This document shows, one piece after another, positions 28,773-36,701 of a DNA stretch of 64,000 bases. This stretch comes from an uncultured Pseudomonadales bacterium (GTDB lineage Bacteria > Pseudomonadota > Gammaproteobacteria > Pseudomonadales > Cellvibrionaceae), in NCBI GenBank assembly GCA_947487765.1, contig CANKXO010000003.1, forward strand, positions 186,001 through 250,000. The letters run 5' to 3'. The translations under genes were made by a program, and so were the position numbers. Positions within the stretch are counted from its first letter, which is position 1. Each line of letters opens with the position of its first letter. The notes beneath the pieces are model-generated. The model was not told the origin of the DNA and did not search any database. It worked only from the letters and a program-made list of their open reading frames with translations.

Positions 28773-29183
28773 CTAATTTTTGAGCCTCTTAAGCCTGATT
28801 CGCTTTTGCCAGAAATGGGACTTATTGGGATTCAATATCACCTGCAAGTGATAGTCTTTATAAAAAGTAAAAATAAATTCGTTATTGCCTCGATATTCAT
28901 GGCTATTGAGATTCCAGGATGAGTAATACCAAGGGATTAAGCTTTTTTTGGCGATAACGCGGTAGTGTTTGTCGAGCAAAAGAAAATCACATTGTTCTTC
29001 AAACATACAATCATAGGATGTGACTAAAAAATAATAATCATCAAGTTGATATTGCACTTCAATATCGTAACCAGGAATTTTCTGATGGGTCTCTTTACCT
29101 TTTTTATACAACAAGGACGTCTCTGGCCAGCTTTCATAAGGGCCTTGATGTTTTTCTAAAGCAAAATCATTAATCGCTAAAAT
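28773..29183 (-). CDS. Hypothetical protein, possible ATT start
   Basis: I do not recognise this protein. The protein-like reading extends upstream of the first TTG at 29114 (LAINDFALEKHQGPYESWPE). The only well-placed start is an ATT at 29183-29181, six bases after a perfect GGAGG (CCTCC at 29190-29194 on the plus strand). That gives 136 residues. The composition is rich in aromatic and charged residues (YFLVTSYDCMFEEQCDFLLL), with no signal peptide or membrane segment, probably a small alpha/beta domain. Alternatively the true ATG was lost and the gene is decaying. It lies 132 bases upstream of mutL and just downstream of a broken GNAT gene, in an accessory patch. Confidence 0.5.
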   Translation of the reverse strand: MLAINDFALEKHQGPYESWPETSLLYKKGKETHQKIPGYDIEVQYQLDDYYFLVTSYDCMFEEQCDFLLLDKHYRVIAKKSLIPWYYSSWNLNSHEYRGNNEFIFTFYKDYHLQVILNPNKSHFWQKRIRLKRLKN

Positions 29184-29220
29184 ATGACACCTCCAAGCTT
29201 ATTATTTTATGCTTTAACAC

Positions 29221-29469
29221 TTACCGTTTTTCCATACCCACGTGATGCACCATTGTGGTTGATGCACCAAAACCTAATAGCCAACGCAGGTATTCGAAGC
29301 GTTCTGTTTTTAGTGGCGTAAATTTCTGGCGCTCATACAAACGTTTAGCCGATGGGTTCGTATCAATTACACCGAGCCTGATTTGAGAATAGTGTTGCTC
29401 TTGAGCAAAATGTTTTAAATGGTTGAGCAGCTGACTTCCTATACCAAATCCACGCCATTCCTTACTCAC
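29221..29469 (-). pseudogene. Truncated GNAT acetyltransferase (C-terminal half)
   Basis: The reading VLVVSKEWRGFGIGSQLL is the acetyl-CoA binding motif A (R/Q-x-x-G-x-G/A) of the GNAT family, followed by the usual C-terminal stretch IDTNPSAKRLYERQKF. The N-terminal half of the fold is missing, and in-frame stops (TGA TAG) lie directly upstream. The preceding gene is a complete GNAT protein that ends 32 bases before this fragment, but the two are not close copies. It is a remnant, or a C-terminal piece left by deletion. A functional small protein is unlikely. Confidence 0.7.
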
Positions 29470-29501
29470 AACTAATACCTATCATTCATACTTAAGTATC
29501 T

Positions 29502-29957
29502 CTATAACTTGAGCTTAAACCCTTCATGGGTTGCTTCAAAGCCTAATTTTTCGTAAAACCGCAGCGCATCAGGCCGTTTTTTATCTGACGTCAATTGAAC
29601 AATACTGCACTTTTTTTCTTTTGCTCGCGCTATTGCCCAGTGAAAAAACTCAGCACCTAAACCCTGACCTCTGCAGTCAGAATGAATTCGCACACCCTCT
29701 ATCAAACAACGCCATGAGCCAATATGGGTTAAATAAGGAATAAAGGTGAGTTGCAGCATACCAACAATTTTTCCATCGCTTTCGACCACTGATAATTCAT
29801 TATTTGGATCACACGCAATACACTGAAAAGTATCGATGTAGTTTTGATGAATAGGTTGACTGTTATCTTCTCTCTCTGCACCTAACTCATCATCTGAAAG
29901 CATTTGTACAAGATGAGGAATATCTTCTTCTATTGCTTCACGGAAATGTAATTTCAT
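29502..29957 (-). CDS. GNAT family N-acetyltransferase
   Basis: A 151-residue cytosolic acetyltransferase. N-terminal FREAIEEDIPHLVQML is the GNAT opening; motif A is VRIHSDCRGQGLGAEFFHWA near residue 90 (QGLG binds the pyrophosphate of acetyl-CoA); motif B is KKRPDALRFYEKLGFEATHEGF near 127. The full fold is present and the length is normal. The substrate cannot be read from the sequence; members act on amines, antibiotics or protein N-termini. It is followed by a truncated GNAT fragment. Confidence 0.92.
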   Translation of the reverse strand: MKLHFREAIEEDIPHLVQMLSDDELGAEREDNSQPIHQNYIDTFQCIACDPNNELSVVESDGKIVGMLQLTFIPYLTHIGSWRCLIEGVRIHSDCRGQGLGAEFFHWAIARAKEKKCSIVQLTSDKKRPDALRFYEKLGFEATHEGFKLKL

Positions 29958-30076
29958 TTTATTGCTTCTTACACTGGTTTATTTTTCTTTCTATGGATAT
30001 CCGATAATAATTATACACTTACATTTAAATAAAAATGTGAGCATGCATCTCAGAACAACTCAAGAAATATGGCTGT

Positions 30077-30835
30077 TTAACGAATAAATTTACGATAAAT
30101 AGTAAATGGCAAGCATCCTAAGAGCAGCCCAATTATTCGCCACCTTTTAGTGACATACACAACCCTGCGCTTTTTTTGAATCGCATCGATAATTTGTTTT
30201 GCTGCCTTTTCTACCGGTGCCTTCCAGAATACACCATCGCCTTTTGCCATATCCGTATCGACGAATCCAGGCCGGATATCGGTAATGATGATATTGTTAT
30301 TATTCACATGAGATCGACAAGACAAGCCTTCAAGATAATTAGATACATAGGCTTTTGACGCATGATAAGGTGCGCTCAAACCACCTTTTACTGCAGCCAC
30401 TGAAGATATGCCCACTATATGCCCGGACTTTTTTTCAGAAAAATAATGATACGCAAGATTTGCCATTGCCGTAAAACCTGCCACATTGACAGCAACCGTT
30501 TGGAGCTCATCTGATAGTGGATATTCAGGGTCCGCACTGCCGACGCCGGAATTAATAATGACAATATCTACACCTTTATTTACACACTCATCTGCACGTT
30601 TATCTTCACCACCGCATTCCATGGTTTTGAGCAGCTCATTAAATGCCCTTACCGATTCTGTAATATTCGTCAGATCCAGACATGATGTAAAACATTGAGA
30701 GGGTAATTCCGCCTGTAGAGAATCTAGCAAATGGGTACGACGCCCTGCCAACCCAAGGATATATCCGTCCTTTGACATTTGTCTGGCGAGCTCTCGACCA
30801 ATGCCCGATGTTGCGCCTATTATTATCGCTTTCAC
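30077..30835 (-). CDS. Short-chain dehydrogenase/reductase
   Basis: A 252-residue classical SDR. The NAD(P) motif is GATSGIGRELARQ at residue 7, the NNAG-like element is INSGVG near 94, and the catalytic tetrad is supported by ISSVA near 143 and YHASK near 158. An Arg-rich pocket (GRRTHLL) after the second strand suggests NADPH preference. The C-terminus is extended and hydrophobic (WRIIGLLLGCLPFTIYRKF), so the enzyme may sit on the membrane. That pattern fits SDRs acting on lipids or other apolar substrates. The substrate is unknown. It stands alone, with no obvious partner. Confidence 0.92.
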   Translation of the reverse strand: MKAIIIGATSGIGRELARQMSKDGYILGLAGRRTHLLDSLQAELPSQCFTSCLDLTNITESVRAFNELLKTMECGGEDKRADECVNKGVDIVIINSGVGSADPEYPLSDELQTVAVNVAGFTAMANLAYHYFSEKKSGHIVGISSVAAVKGGLSAPYHASKAYVSNYLEGLSCRSHVNNNNIIITDIRPGFVDTDMAKGDGVFWKAPVEKAAKQIIDAIQKKRRVVYVTKRWRIIGLLLGCLPFTIYRKFIR

Positions 30836-30985
30836 AGATTGCCTATTAAAAAGTCCACTATATGACCATATGTTAAATCACTTGGTTTCAAGCGATACGA
30901 CATTCGACTGATATTACATTATCTTTTCGGTACATTCACCGATGGGATGCATCAGATAAGACAAAAAAGGAAGATTGGATAATGA

Positions 30986-32284
30986 TTATTTAAATTCTTT
31001 CAGTGCTTTTCTATACTCCAGCATAACACTGGAATTAGCTGCAAATTCTTTATTGATAATTTTTTTAACCGCAGGAACATCTTCGATGGAAGGCAAACCT
31101 TTTATGTTTTTATTCATGACTCGCAGCAATACATTAGAAGCAATAATAAGGTCACTGTAATTTCCCTGCTCTGTATCGGATTCATAAGCCCAACGTCCAC
31201 CGTCTTTTAGAACATCCATGACCTCTTCTGGCAGATTCCACTTCGACACAACTAATCGACTATTGGTTGCCGATTTTTCTTCATTGATTTGCTGAATTTT
31301 TTCTAATGCCTGGGCGTCGGTTATATTTTTTGCAACGTATTGCAGTATTAGCAGATCACCGATACGAAAAAACAAGCCGCACAGGAATGCCGTATCAGGG
31401 TTAAAATCGGCATTTGAAAGTTTCGCGACCGTGCGCGCCATAATGGCCCGCCTAAGTGAATCGTTCCACGCTCGTCGAAAGGCTGTATCCAAGGATTTTA
31501 CCGGGGGGTGAAATAATTCTTTTGTCGCGAAATAAAAGACTAAGTGCTGAGTGACCTGTTTACCTAGACGACAAACCGCATCCGTAATGGTTTTAACGTC
31601 CACCGCACCTCGGTAAATCGGGCTATTGGACGATTGTATTAGTTTAATAGTCATTGACGCATCACGACTGATGATATCAGCAATATCATCCAGTGAAGCT
31701 TCTTCGTCATTACATGCTTGCTTAACTTTCATTGCCACTTCAGGTAATGACGTTAGCAGCAAATCACCTTGCGAAATTTCTGCTTTAACTTTCTCAAGCA
31801 CGGTTTTTTCAGGCATCTCGCCAATAGTGACTTCAAAATCACTATGAGCAGATGCAGCCTCACGCGTTTGCTCATAGACCATTTCAACAATGTGGTGCGG
31901 AACGGCATAAAATGCCGCTTCAAAGGAACACACCGTTCCAGAAAATTGCCTGGGCCGTAAAAAACCTATAGCCGTACTGGCTTTAGCGGTATCGCTTTTG
32001 ACCTCGCTGTTATTGCCATCCTGAGCTTTTAAGGTTATCGCTCCATCCAGTAAAAAGTAGTCAACATCGTCATCCATACCCTGCTTGAACAACGGATGCC
32101 CAAACCGAAAAGCCACTTGTTCAGCAAAGCTGGCCATTAATATCTGACTACCTTTAGGTAACTCAGAAAAAGGCTGAAAATTGCTCAAAGGTGGCAGTAA
32201 CCGCGGCCCTTTAGATTTGGGTTGCTTCTCAGGTTTTGAAGCGTCTTCTGAGCTAAACAGTTTGTTTAAAAAATTCTTGACCAT
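30986..32284 (-). CDS. HDOD-domain signalling protein with N-terminal cNMP-binding-like domain
   Basis: A 432-residue cytosolic protein. Residues ~45-145 look like a degenerate cyclic-nucleotide-binding (CAP-type) beta barrel (DYFLLDGAITLKAQDG, then GFLRPRQFSGTVCSFE). Residues ~185-390 form an HDOD domain (LLTSLPEVAMKVKQA, then IISRDASMTIKLIQSSNSP, then RLGKQVTQHLVFYFATKELF). HDOD proteins lack the HD catalytic residues and act as regulatory scaffolds, often in motility or cyclic-di-GMP circuits. I see no HD metal motif, in keeping with the family. The gene is monocistronic. Ligand and output are unknown. Confidence 0.9.
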   Translation of the reverse strand: MVKNFLNKLFSSEDASKPEKQPKSKGPRLLPPLSNFQPFSELPKGSQILMASFAEQVAFRFGHPLFKQGMDDDVDYFLLDGAITLKAQDGNNSEVKSDTAKASTAIGFLRPRQFSGTVCSFEAAFYAVPHHIVEMVYEQTREAASAHSDFEVTIGEMPEKTVLEKVKAEISQGDLLLTSLPEVAMKVKQACNDEEASLDDIADIISRDASMTIKLIQSSNSPIYRGAVDVKTITDAVCRLGKQVTQHLVFYFATKELFHPPVKSLDTAFRRAWNDSLRRAIMARTVAKLSNADFNPDTAFLCGLFFRIGDLLILQYVAKNITDAQALEKIQQINEEKSATNSRLVVSKWNLPEEVMDVLKDGGRWAYESDTEQGNYSDLIIASNVLLRVMNKNIKGLPSIEDVPAVKKIINKEFAANSSVMLEYRKALKEFK

Positions 32285-32624
32285 CTGTATTTATAAGCCA
32301 CATTCAATATAAAGATAAAAAGTATCTTTTGAGTATAGAAGCATTATTCCAAGCCGTTGAGGAAGATAAGTCATATATTTGAATAAGCACCATTAGCAGA
32401 TGCCGACTCCGCAACTGAAAAATTTCTTAAGTTGTTGAAAAATATAGATAAACTCTTATTTAAAGGCCATCCGCATAAGCGCCCATGCATTTTTACTCTG
32501 GATTTATACAACCACTATGTCAGAATACACCCCAAATATTCACAAGCTATTCGTGTCTATTTAGAACTATCCGAAGATAACAATAATGTAACCAACAGCG
32601 TTAACAAACAATGAGGATATGATT
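32285..32624. other. Intergenic region upstream of kbp
   Basis: A 340-base gap between the divergent HDOD gene and kbp. The only open frame (32432-32614) starts with TTG, has no ribosome site and no recognisable sequence. I see no RNA gene or clear operator. It must contain the promoters of both neighbours. Confidence 0.6.
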
Positions 32625-33071
32625 ATGGGTTTATTTGATTTTGTTTCATCCATGGGAAAAAAATTATTCAGTAGCGACGATGATGCCGCCGACAGCATCA
32701 AAGCAGCCATTGAAGATGACAACCCTGGCGTCAGTAATTTAGGGGTCGCATTTGACAGCGGTAAGGTGTCGCTCAGCGGTGATGCAGAAAGTGCAGAAGC
32801 GATGGAGAAGACTGTACTGATCGCAGGGAATGTTAAAGGCGTTAGCGACGTCGATGCATCAGGCATTAATGCGCCGGCGATGGTAGAAGAAGTACAGTAT
32901 TATACGATTGAATCTGGCGATACTCTTTCGAAAATAGCTAAAGAGTTTTTAGGTAATGCAATGGATTACCCTAAAATATTTGAAGCTAACCGTGAAGTAA
33001 TTAAAGATCCAAATTTGATATACCCTGGGCAAAAAATTCGTATCCCTGTTAGCGAAACCTCAGCAGCTTAA
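32625..33071 (+). CDS. kbp: Potassium-binding protein Kbp (YgaU), BON-LysM
   Basis: A 148-residue cytosolic protein with a BON domain (residues ~20-88, VAFDSGKVSLSGDAESAEAM) followed by a LysM domain (~98-144, YTIESGDTLSKIAKEFLG, then ANREVIKDPNLIYPGQKIRIP). E. coli Kbp has this architecture and binds K+ with high affinity, serving as a cytoplasmic K+ sensor in stress. I chose the second ATG (MGLFDFVSSMG) because the family starts that way and GAGG lies about 10 bases upstream; an ATG at 32619 is in frame. A strong terminator follows. Confidence 0.93.
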   Translation: MGLFDFVSSMGKKLFSSDDDAADSIKAAIEDDNPGVSNLGVAFDSGKVSLSGDAESAEAMEKTVLIAGNVKGVSDVDASGINAPAMVEEVQYYTIESGDTLSKIAKEFLGNAMDYPKIFEANREVIKDPNLIYPGQKIRIPVSETSAA

Positions 33072-33099
33072 TTTTTTCTGCATAAATAACTGCCCCATA

Positions 33100-33139
33100 A
33101 AAAAGAGTGCTTTACTTACTGAGTAAAGCACTCTTTTTT
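33100..33139. terminator. Bidirectional Rho-independent terminator
   Basis: AAAGAGTGCTTTACT and AGTAAAGCACTCTTT form a nearly perfect 15-bp stem with a tiny loop, preceded by A-run and followed by T-run. It serves both kbp (plus strand) and the convergent OmpA-like gene (minus strand). Confidence 0.93.
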
Positions 33140-33166
33140 TCTTAACCGAACAATAGTCAGTAACAT

Positions 33167-34444
33167 TTACTTTTCAGTTACACGTAAAGCAATACGGCGG
33201 TTTTGCGCACGGCCTTCTTCCGTGTCATTACTCGCGACAGGGTATTGAGGACCATAGCCTTCAGACTCTAATCGACCTTGAGGAATACCTTGAGAAATTA
33301 ATGAATTCTTAACGGACTTAGCACGATTTTCTGACAAGGTCTGATTAAACGCTAAGCTCCCTGTGTTATCGGTATAGCCACCGATTTTTAATTTCACTTG
33401 TGGGTAGGCTTTTAAGATTTCAGCGATATTTCTGATCTGCTCTCTAGAATCTATCGTTAACTCAGACTTTCCTGTAGCAAAGTTAATTCGGTCAAAATTA
33501 AACCAAGTTGTTTTATCTACAGGTTTAGAGTCATCCTTAATAAATGCTATGAGTTTATTTTCAACACCAAACTCAGGAATATTTAAATCAGTGCCACTGG
33601 GTAATTTACTCGACAAGAAGCTGCCTAGGTCAGAAGCTGCCTGTTTAGCGGAATCGATTGCCGTGGTGATTTTGGGTTCATTATTGGTAGTTTCAGAAAC
33701 ACCCGCCTCAGGAACAGCTGGTGCTGCTGCACTTCCAACAGCAGCTGGAGCGGCAGCAATACTGACTTCGTCAGTTCTAGAGCAACACTGGGAAAATAAA
33801 TACCAAACTAATAAAGCCAATAAAATGGGAAGCAACCACCATACCCAGCGACAACCGCAGCCCTTTTCTTCTTCAACAATTTCAGGCTTGTGACTCGACA
33901 TTGCAGTCATTGGGCCGGAGCTTTTGGGGCTATCAGCAACTGGAGTTGGAGTTGGAGTTGGAGTTGGAGTTGGAGTTGGAGTTGGAGTTGGACTAGCAAC
34001 TGGGGCTGATTCAGCATTGTCAGCAACAGTATTTCCAACAATACCGGCTAAAGGCAACGTTCCCGTCCCTAAAAGGCGTGCAATAGCGGCCTCCATAGAC
34101 GCTTCGGAGGAAAACCAGGCACTGGTTGCAATTTCCTGATGATTGCCTGCGACCAAGTTAAAGAAATGCCGCCCAGAATCCAATGAATCACGCTTATAAC
34201 GCTTTTCGATAACACGGTTTTTTTCAACAGAAGCAACACCGTTGTCTCGCCCTTTTACAGACGCATAACCTTCACTAATAAGAACAACGTCACCATCGAG
34301 ATTGTAGGTAAAGAAATGTTCGTCGCCATCACTAAAGGCTTCAAAACCATTTTCAACACCTGAGGCTTTTTCCTGATAGAATTTTAACGGCTTATAATCG
34401 TCTCCATCGACACCTTTTTTACCCTTGTAGTCTTTATCACTCAT
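33167..34444 (-). CDS. DUF1508 (YegP-like)-membrane-OmpA domain protein
   Basis: A 425-residue protein with an unusual layout. The N-terminal ~125 residues hold two YegP/DUF1508 modules (KFYQEKASGVENGFEAFSDG, then HFFNLVAGNHQEIATSAWF). Next come a Pro-Thr spacer (near 153-172), one transmembrane helix (VWWLLPILLALLVWYLFS, near 203) and a low-complexity linker. The C-terminal OmpA domain (~315-425) has INFATGKSEL, GGYTDNTGSLAFNQTLSENRAKSV and a final NRRI, the pattern that binds peptidoglycan diaminopimelate. This places the YegP modules in the cytosol and the OmpA domain in the periplasm, linking an inside sensor to the wall. YegP function itself is unknown. Confidence 0.88.
   Translation of the reverse strand: MSDKDYKGKKGVDGDDYKPLKFYQEKASGVENGFEAFSDGDEHFFTYNLDGDVVLISEGYASVKGRDNGVASVEKNRVIEKRYKRDSLDSGRHFFNLVAGNHQEIATSAWFSSEASMEAAIARLLGTGTLPLAGIVGNTVADNAESAPVASPTPTPTPTPTPTPTPTPVADSPKSSGPMTAMSSHKPEIVEEEKGCGCRWVWWLLPILLALLVWYLFSQCCSRTDEVSIAAAPAAVGSAAAPAVPEAGVSETTNNEPKITTAIDSAKQAASDLGSFLSSKLPSGTDLNIPEFGVENKLIAFIKDDSKPVDKTTWFNFDRINFATGKSELTIDSREQIRNIAEILKAYPQVKLKIGGYTDNTGSLAFNQTLSENRAKSVKNSLISQGIPQGRLESEGYGPQYPVASNDTEEGRAQNRRIALRVTEK
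33941..33991. repeat. Hexanucleotide tandem repeat coding for Thr-Pro
   Basis: About 8.5 perfect copies of TGGAGT (ACTCCA on the coding strand) encode a (PT)n spacer in the OmpA-like protein. Perfect repetition at the DNA level suggests recent slippage. Gains or losses keep the frame, so they would change only spacer length. Confidence 0.9.
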
Positions 34445-34549
34445 GAATTTCCCCTTTTAAAAATATATTGGTACAAAACCCAAATACAAATCGATTTTGG
34501 ATGAAATAAAATATTAGTGCGCTTCTTATTTAGCTAATTAAATGGTGAG

Positions 34550-36187
34550 CTAACCATCAACGGTGGGTATTACCAGCTTTTGACCTATACGAATTGACGT
34601 TCCATTTAGTTTATTTTCTTTTTTAATCGCAGCAACAGAACTGCTATAGCGAAGAGCAATACCTGACAGCGTCTCACCACTGGTAACTTTATGGACAACG
34701 GTTTGTGAAATTATTGACGCTGCTGGTTTAATACTTGCGACCGTTTTTGGCGCTGAAACTCTAGGTGCTTTTCTGACTGTCAATTTCTGACCGATTCTAA
34801 TAGAGTTTTTCTTTAGTTTATTGAGATTTTTCAACTCGCTAACCGACAACCGGAAACGTGTTGCAATACCCGACAAGGTATCACCTCGTACAACAGTATA
34901 AAGGCCTACACTTTCCTCTTTGCCACCATTTTGCTTCCAGGCAATATATGTCCCTGCAGGCGGGTTCTTTTCAAAGAAAGCGCGCACACCACTATAAATT
35001 GATTGGGCCATTTTCTTGCGGTAAGACCTAGTCGATAATTTTTTTGCTTCTGTTGGATTAGATATAAATCCCGTTTCGACAAGAATGGAAGGCACATCTG
35101 GGGATTTCAAGACTAAAAAACCAGCCTGCTCAACAGTGCCTTTATGTAAGCGCGCAATACCACCCATCTTTTTGAGTATGTGATTTCCTGCATCAAGACT
35201 TGAACCCAATGTTGCACTCATTGATAAGTCAACAAGCACTCCTTTCAGGACTTTATCTTTATCATTAAGGCTCACATCGCCAACACCTCCGATAAGGTCG
35301 GCATCGTTTTCTCTGCGGGCCAAAAAGCGTGCGGTTTCACTAGTTGCACCACGGCGAGATAATGCAAATACCGACGCACCTCTGGCATCGGGTGTTTTAA
35401 AGGCATCTGCATGAATAGAAACAAATAAATCTGCCCGGTGTTTACGCGCAAAATCGCGCCGCTTTTTTAAGGGGATATAGTAATCATTGGTACGAGTTAG
35501 CTTTGCTTTATAGCCATCCGTTTGATTAATTTTTTCAGCCAGATGTTTAGCGATATCAAGTACAACATCTTTTTCCTTAACACGTTTTGGACCGACAGCA
35601 CCTGGATCTTCCCCCCCGTGCCCGGCATCAACCACAACTAAAATGTCACGACGTGTAGAAACCGCAGCGGCTTCGGCAACCCGCTCTATCGTCTTTTCGG
35701 TCACGGCATTAGCATCGTATAAGTCGACCACTAAACGGTTAGGCTTACCCGCATGCTTTTTAAGAAAAAAACTGCGCGGATTAATATTGCCCTGCAAGTC
35801 AAACACAAAGCGCAAATCTTTTTGCTCTCGCTTGGCACTGCGAATTCGTTTGATTGGAGTTTTTGTTAAATCGACACTAGAAAGTGATGCGCTATTACGC
35901 GCATTGTTAATATCAACCACTAAGCGTGAAGGACTTTTTAAGGAAAAGATTTTATGGTCAACAACGCCGGTTAAATCAAATACTACACGGGTATGATCAG
36001 GGGCTCTCCATAAACGTACGCCTTCTACATTGGTTTGCGATTGAGCGAAAATAGAAGAACTAAAAACGGTTAATAATAATAGCAAAGCGATGGAAGCTAT
36101 CCGCATGGATTTAGCAGAGACAGAGGACTGAAAACTAGAGAATCTAGAAGAAACAGGATTTGAACAATTTAAACGTACGCAGATCAT
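34550..36187 (-). CDS. amiB: N-acetylmuramoyl-L-alanine amidase with AMIN and two LysM domains
   Basis: A periplasmic zinc amidase that splits septal peptidoglycan between MurNAc and L-Ala during cell separation. Order: signal peptide (MRIASIALLLLLTVFSSSIFA, starting at residue 28), AMIN septal-targeting domain (~50-150), Amidase_3 domain (~180-400; VVDAGHGGEDPGAVG with the first zinc His, SIHADAF, and the C-terminal LVETGFISNPTEA with the catalytic Glu), then two LysM domains (YTVVRGDTLSGIATRF near 433, HKVTSGETLSGIALRY near 498). Start: the first ATG overlaps the tsaE stop by 4 bases with GGAAA upstream, giving a 27-residue extension before the signal peptide; an internal ATG at 36106 is the alternative. 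It is part of nnr-tsaE-amiB. Confidence 0.96.
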   Translation of the reverse strand: MICVRLNCSNPVSSRFSSFQSSVSAKSMRIASIALLLLLTVFSSSIFAQSQTNVEGVRLWRAPDHTRVVFDLTGVVDHKIFSLKSPSRLVVDINNARNSASLSSVDLTKTPIKRIRSAKREQKDLRFVFDLQGNINPRSFFLKKHAGKPNRLVVDLYDANAVTEKTIERVAEAAAVSTRRDILVVVDAGHGGEDPGAVGPKRVKEKDVVLDIAKHLAEKINQTDGYKAKLTRTNDYYIPLKKRRDFARKHRADLFVSIHADAFKTPDARGASVFALSRRGATSETARFLARRENDADLIGGVGDVSLNDKDKVLKGVLVDLSMSATLGSSLDAGNHILKKMGGIARLHKGTVEQAGFLVLKSPDVPSILVETGFISNPTEAKKLSTRSYRKKMAQSIYSGVRAFFEKNPPAGTYIAWKQNGGKEESVGLYTVVRGDTLSGIATRFRLSVSELKNLNKLKKNSIRIGQKLTVRKAPRVSAPKTVASIKPAASIISQTVVHKVTSGETLSGIALRYSSSVAAIKKENKLNGTSIRIGQKLVIPTVDG

Positions 36188-36681
36188 GATTTCCAGTGCT
36201 TAAGCACATTCCCACCCTTTTCAGTTATGGCCGTTATTATTAATTTTCGCCCTACAACGCCTGATTCCATCTTTTTAGGAAGCAATTCTAACCTTATATC
36301 GGCCGCAGGTAAAAACCCTTCGCCTCGCTCCGGCCATTCAATCAAACAAATCGCTTCTTCATGAAAGTAATCACGCATTCCCATATATTCTAATTCTTCC
36401 GGATCACCCAAGCGATAAAGATCAAAATGATAAACCGCGGTCGCTAAATTTTCGTAAGGCTCGACTAGTGTATAGGTAGGACTCTTAACTGAACCTGAAT
36501 GACCAAATGCTTGCAATACACCACGAGTAAACGTGGTTTTACCTGCTCCTAATTGCCCTTCAAGGAATAACGTCATTCCTCCGCTTATTTGGCGACCCAG
36601 GGTTTGCCCGGCAGAGACTGTTGCCAACTCATCTGCGAGCAAAAGGCTTTTTTGCAGGTCTTCTTTTACTGATTTGGTCAT
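36184..36681 (-). CDS. tsaE: tRNA threonylcarbamoyladenosine ATPase TsaE
   Basis: TsaE powers the TsaB/TsaD complex that puts t6A on position 37 of ANN-decoding tRNAs. The 165-residue protein has Walker A GQLGAGKTTFTRG near residue 43, the family stretch KSPTYTLVEPY near 65, FDLYRLGDPEELEYMG near 86, and CLIEWPERG near 110. It is coupled to the amidase by a 4-base overlap (stop/start) and lies 20 bases after nnr. This order is conserved across Gammaproteobacteria. Confidence 0.97.
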   Translation of the reverse strand: MTKSVKEDLQKSLLLADELATVSAGQTLGRQISGGMTLFLEGQLGAGKTTFTRGVLQAFGHSGSVKSPTYTLVEPYENLATAVYHFDLYRLGDPEELEYMGMRDYFHEEAICLIEWPERGEGFLPAADIRLELLPKKMESGVVGRKLIITAITEKGGNVLKHWKS

Positions 36682-36701
36682 AAATATAAGCTGGTCCCAC
36701 T

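Noticed and set aside
30001-30060. Hairpin downstream of the SDR gene
   Set aside because: The stem is AT-rich with a mismatch and lacks a clear T-run, so it is not convincing as a terminator.
32432-32614. 60-residue frame upstream of kbp
   Set aside because: TTG start, no ribosome site, no family match; more likely the kbp leader region.
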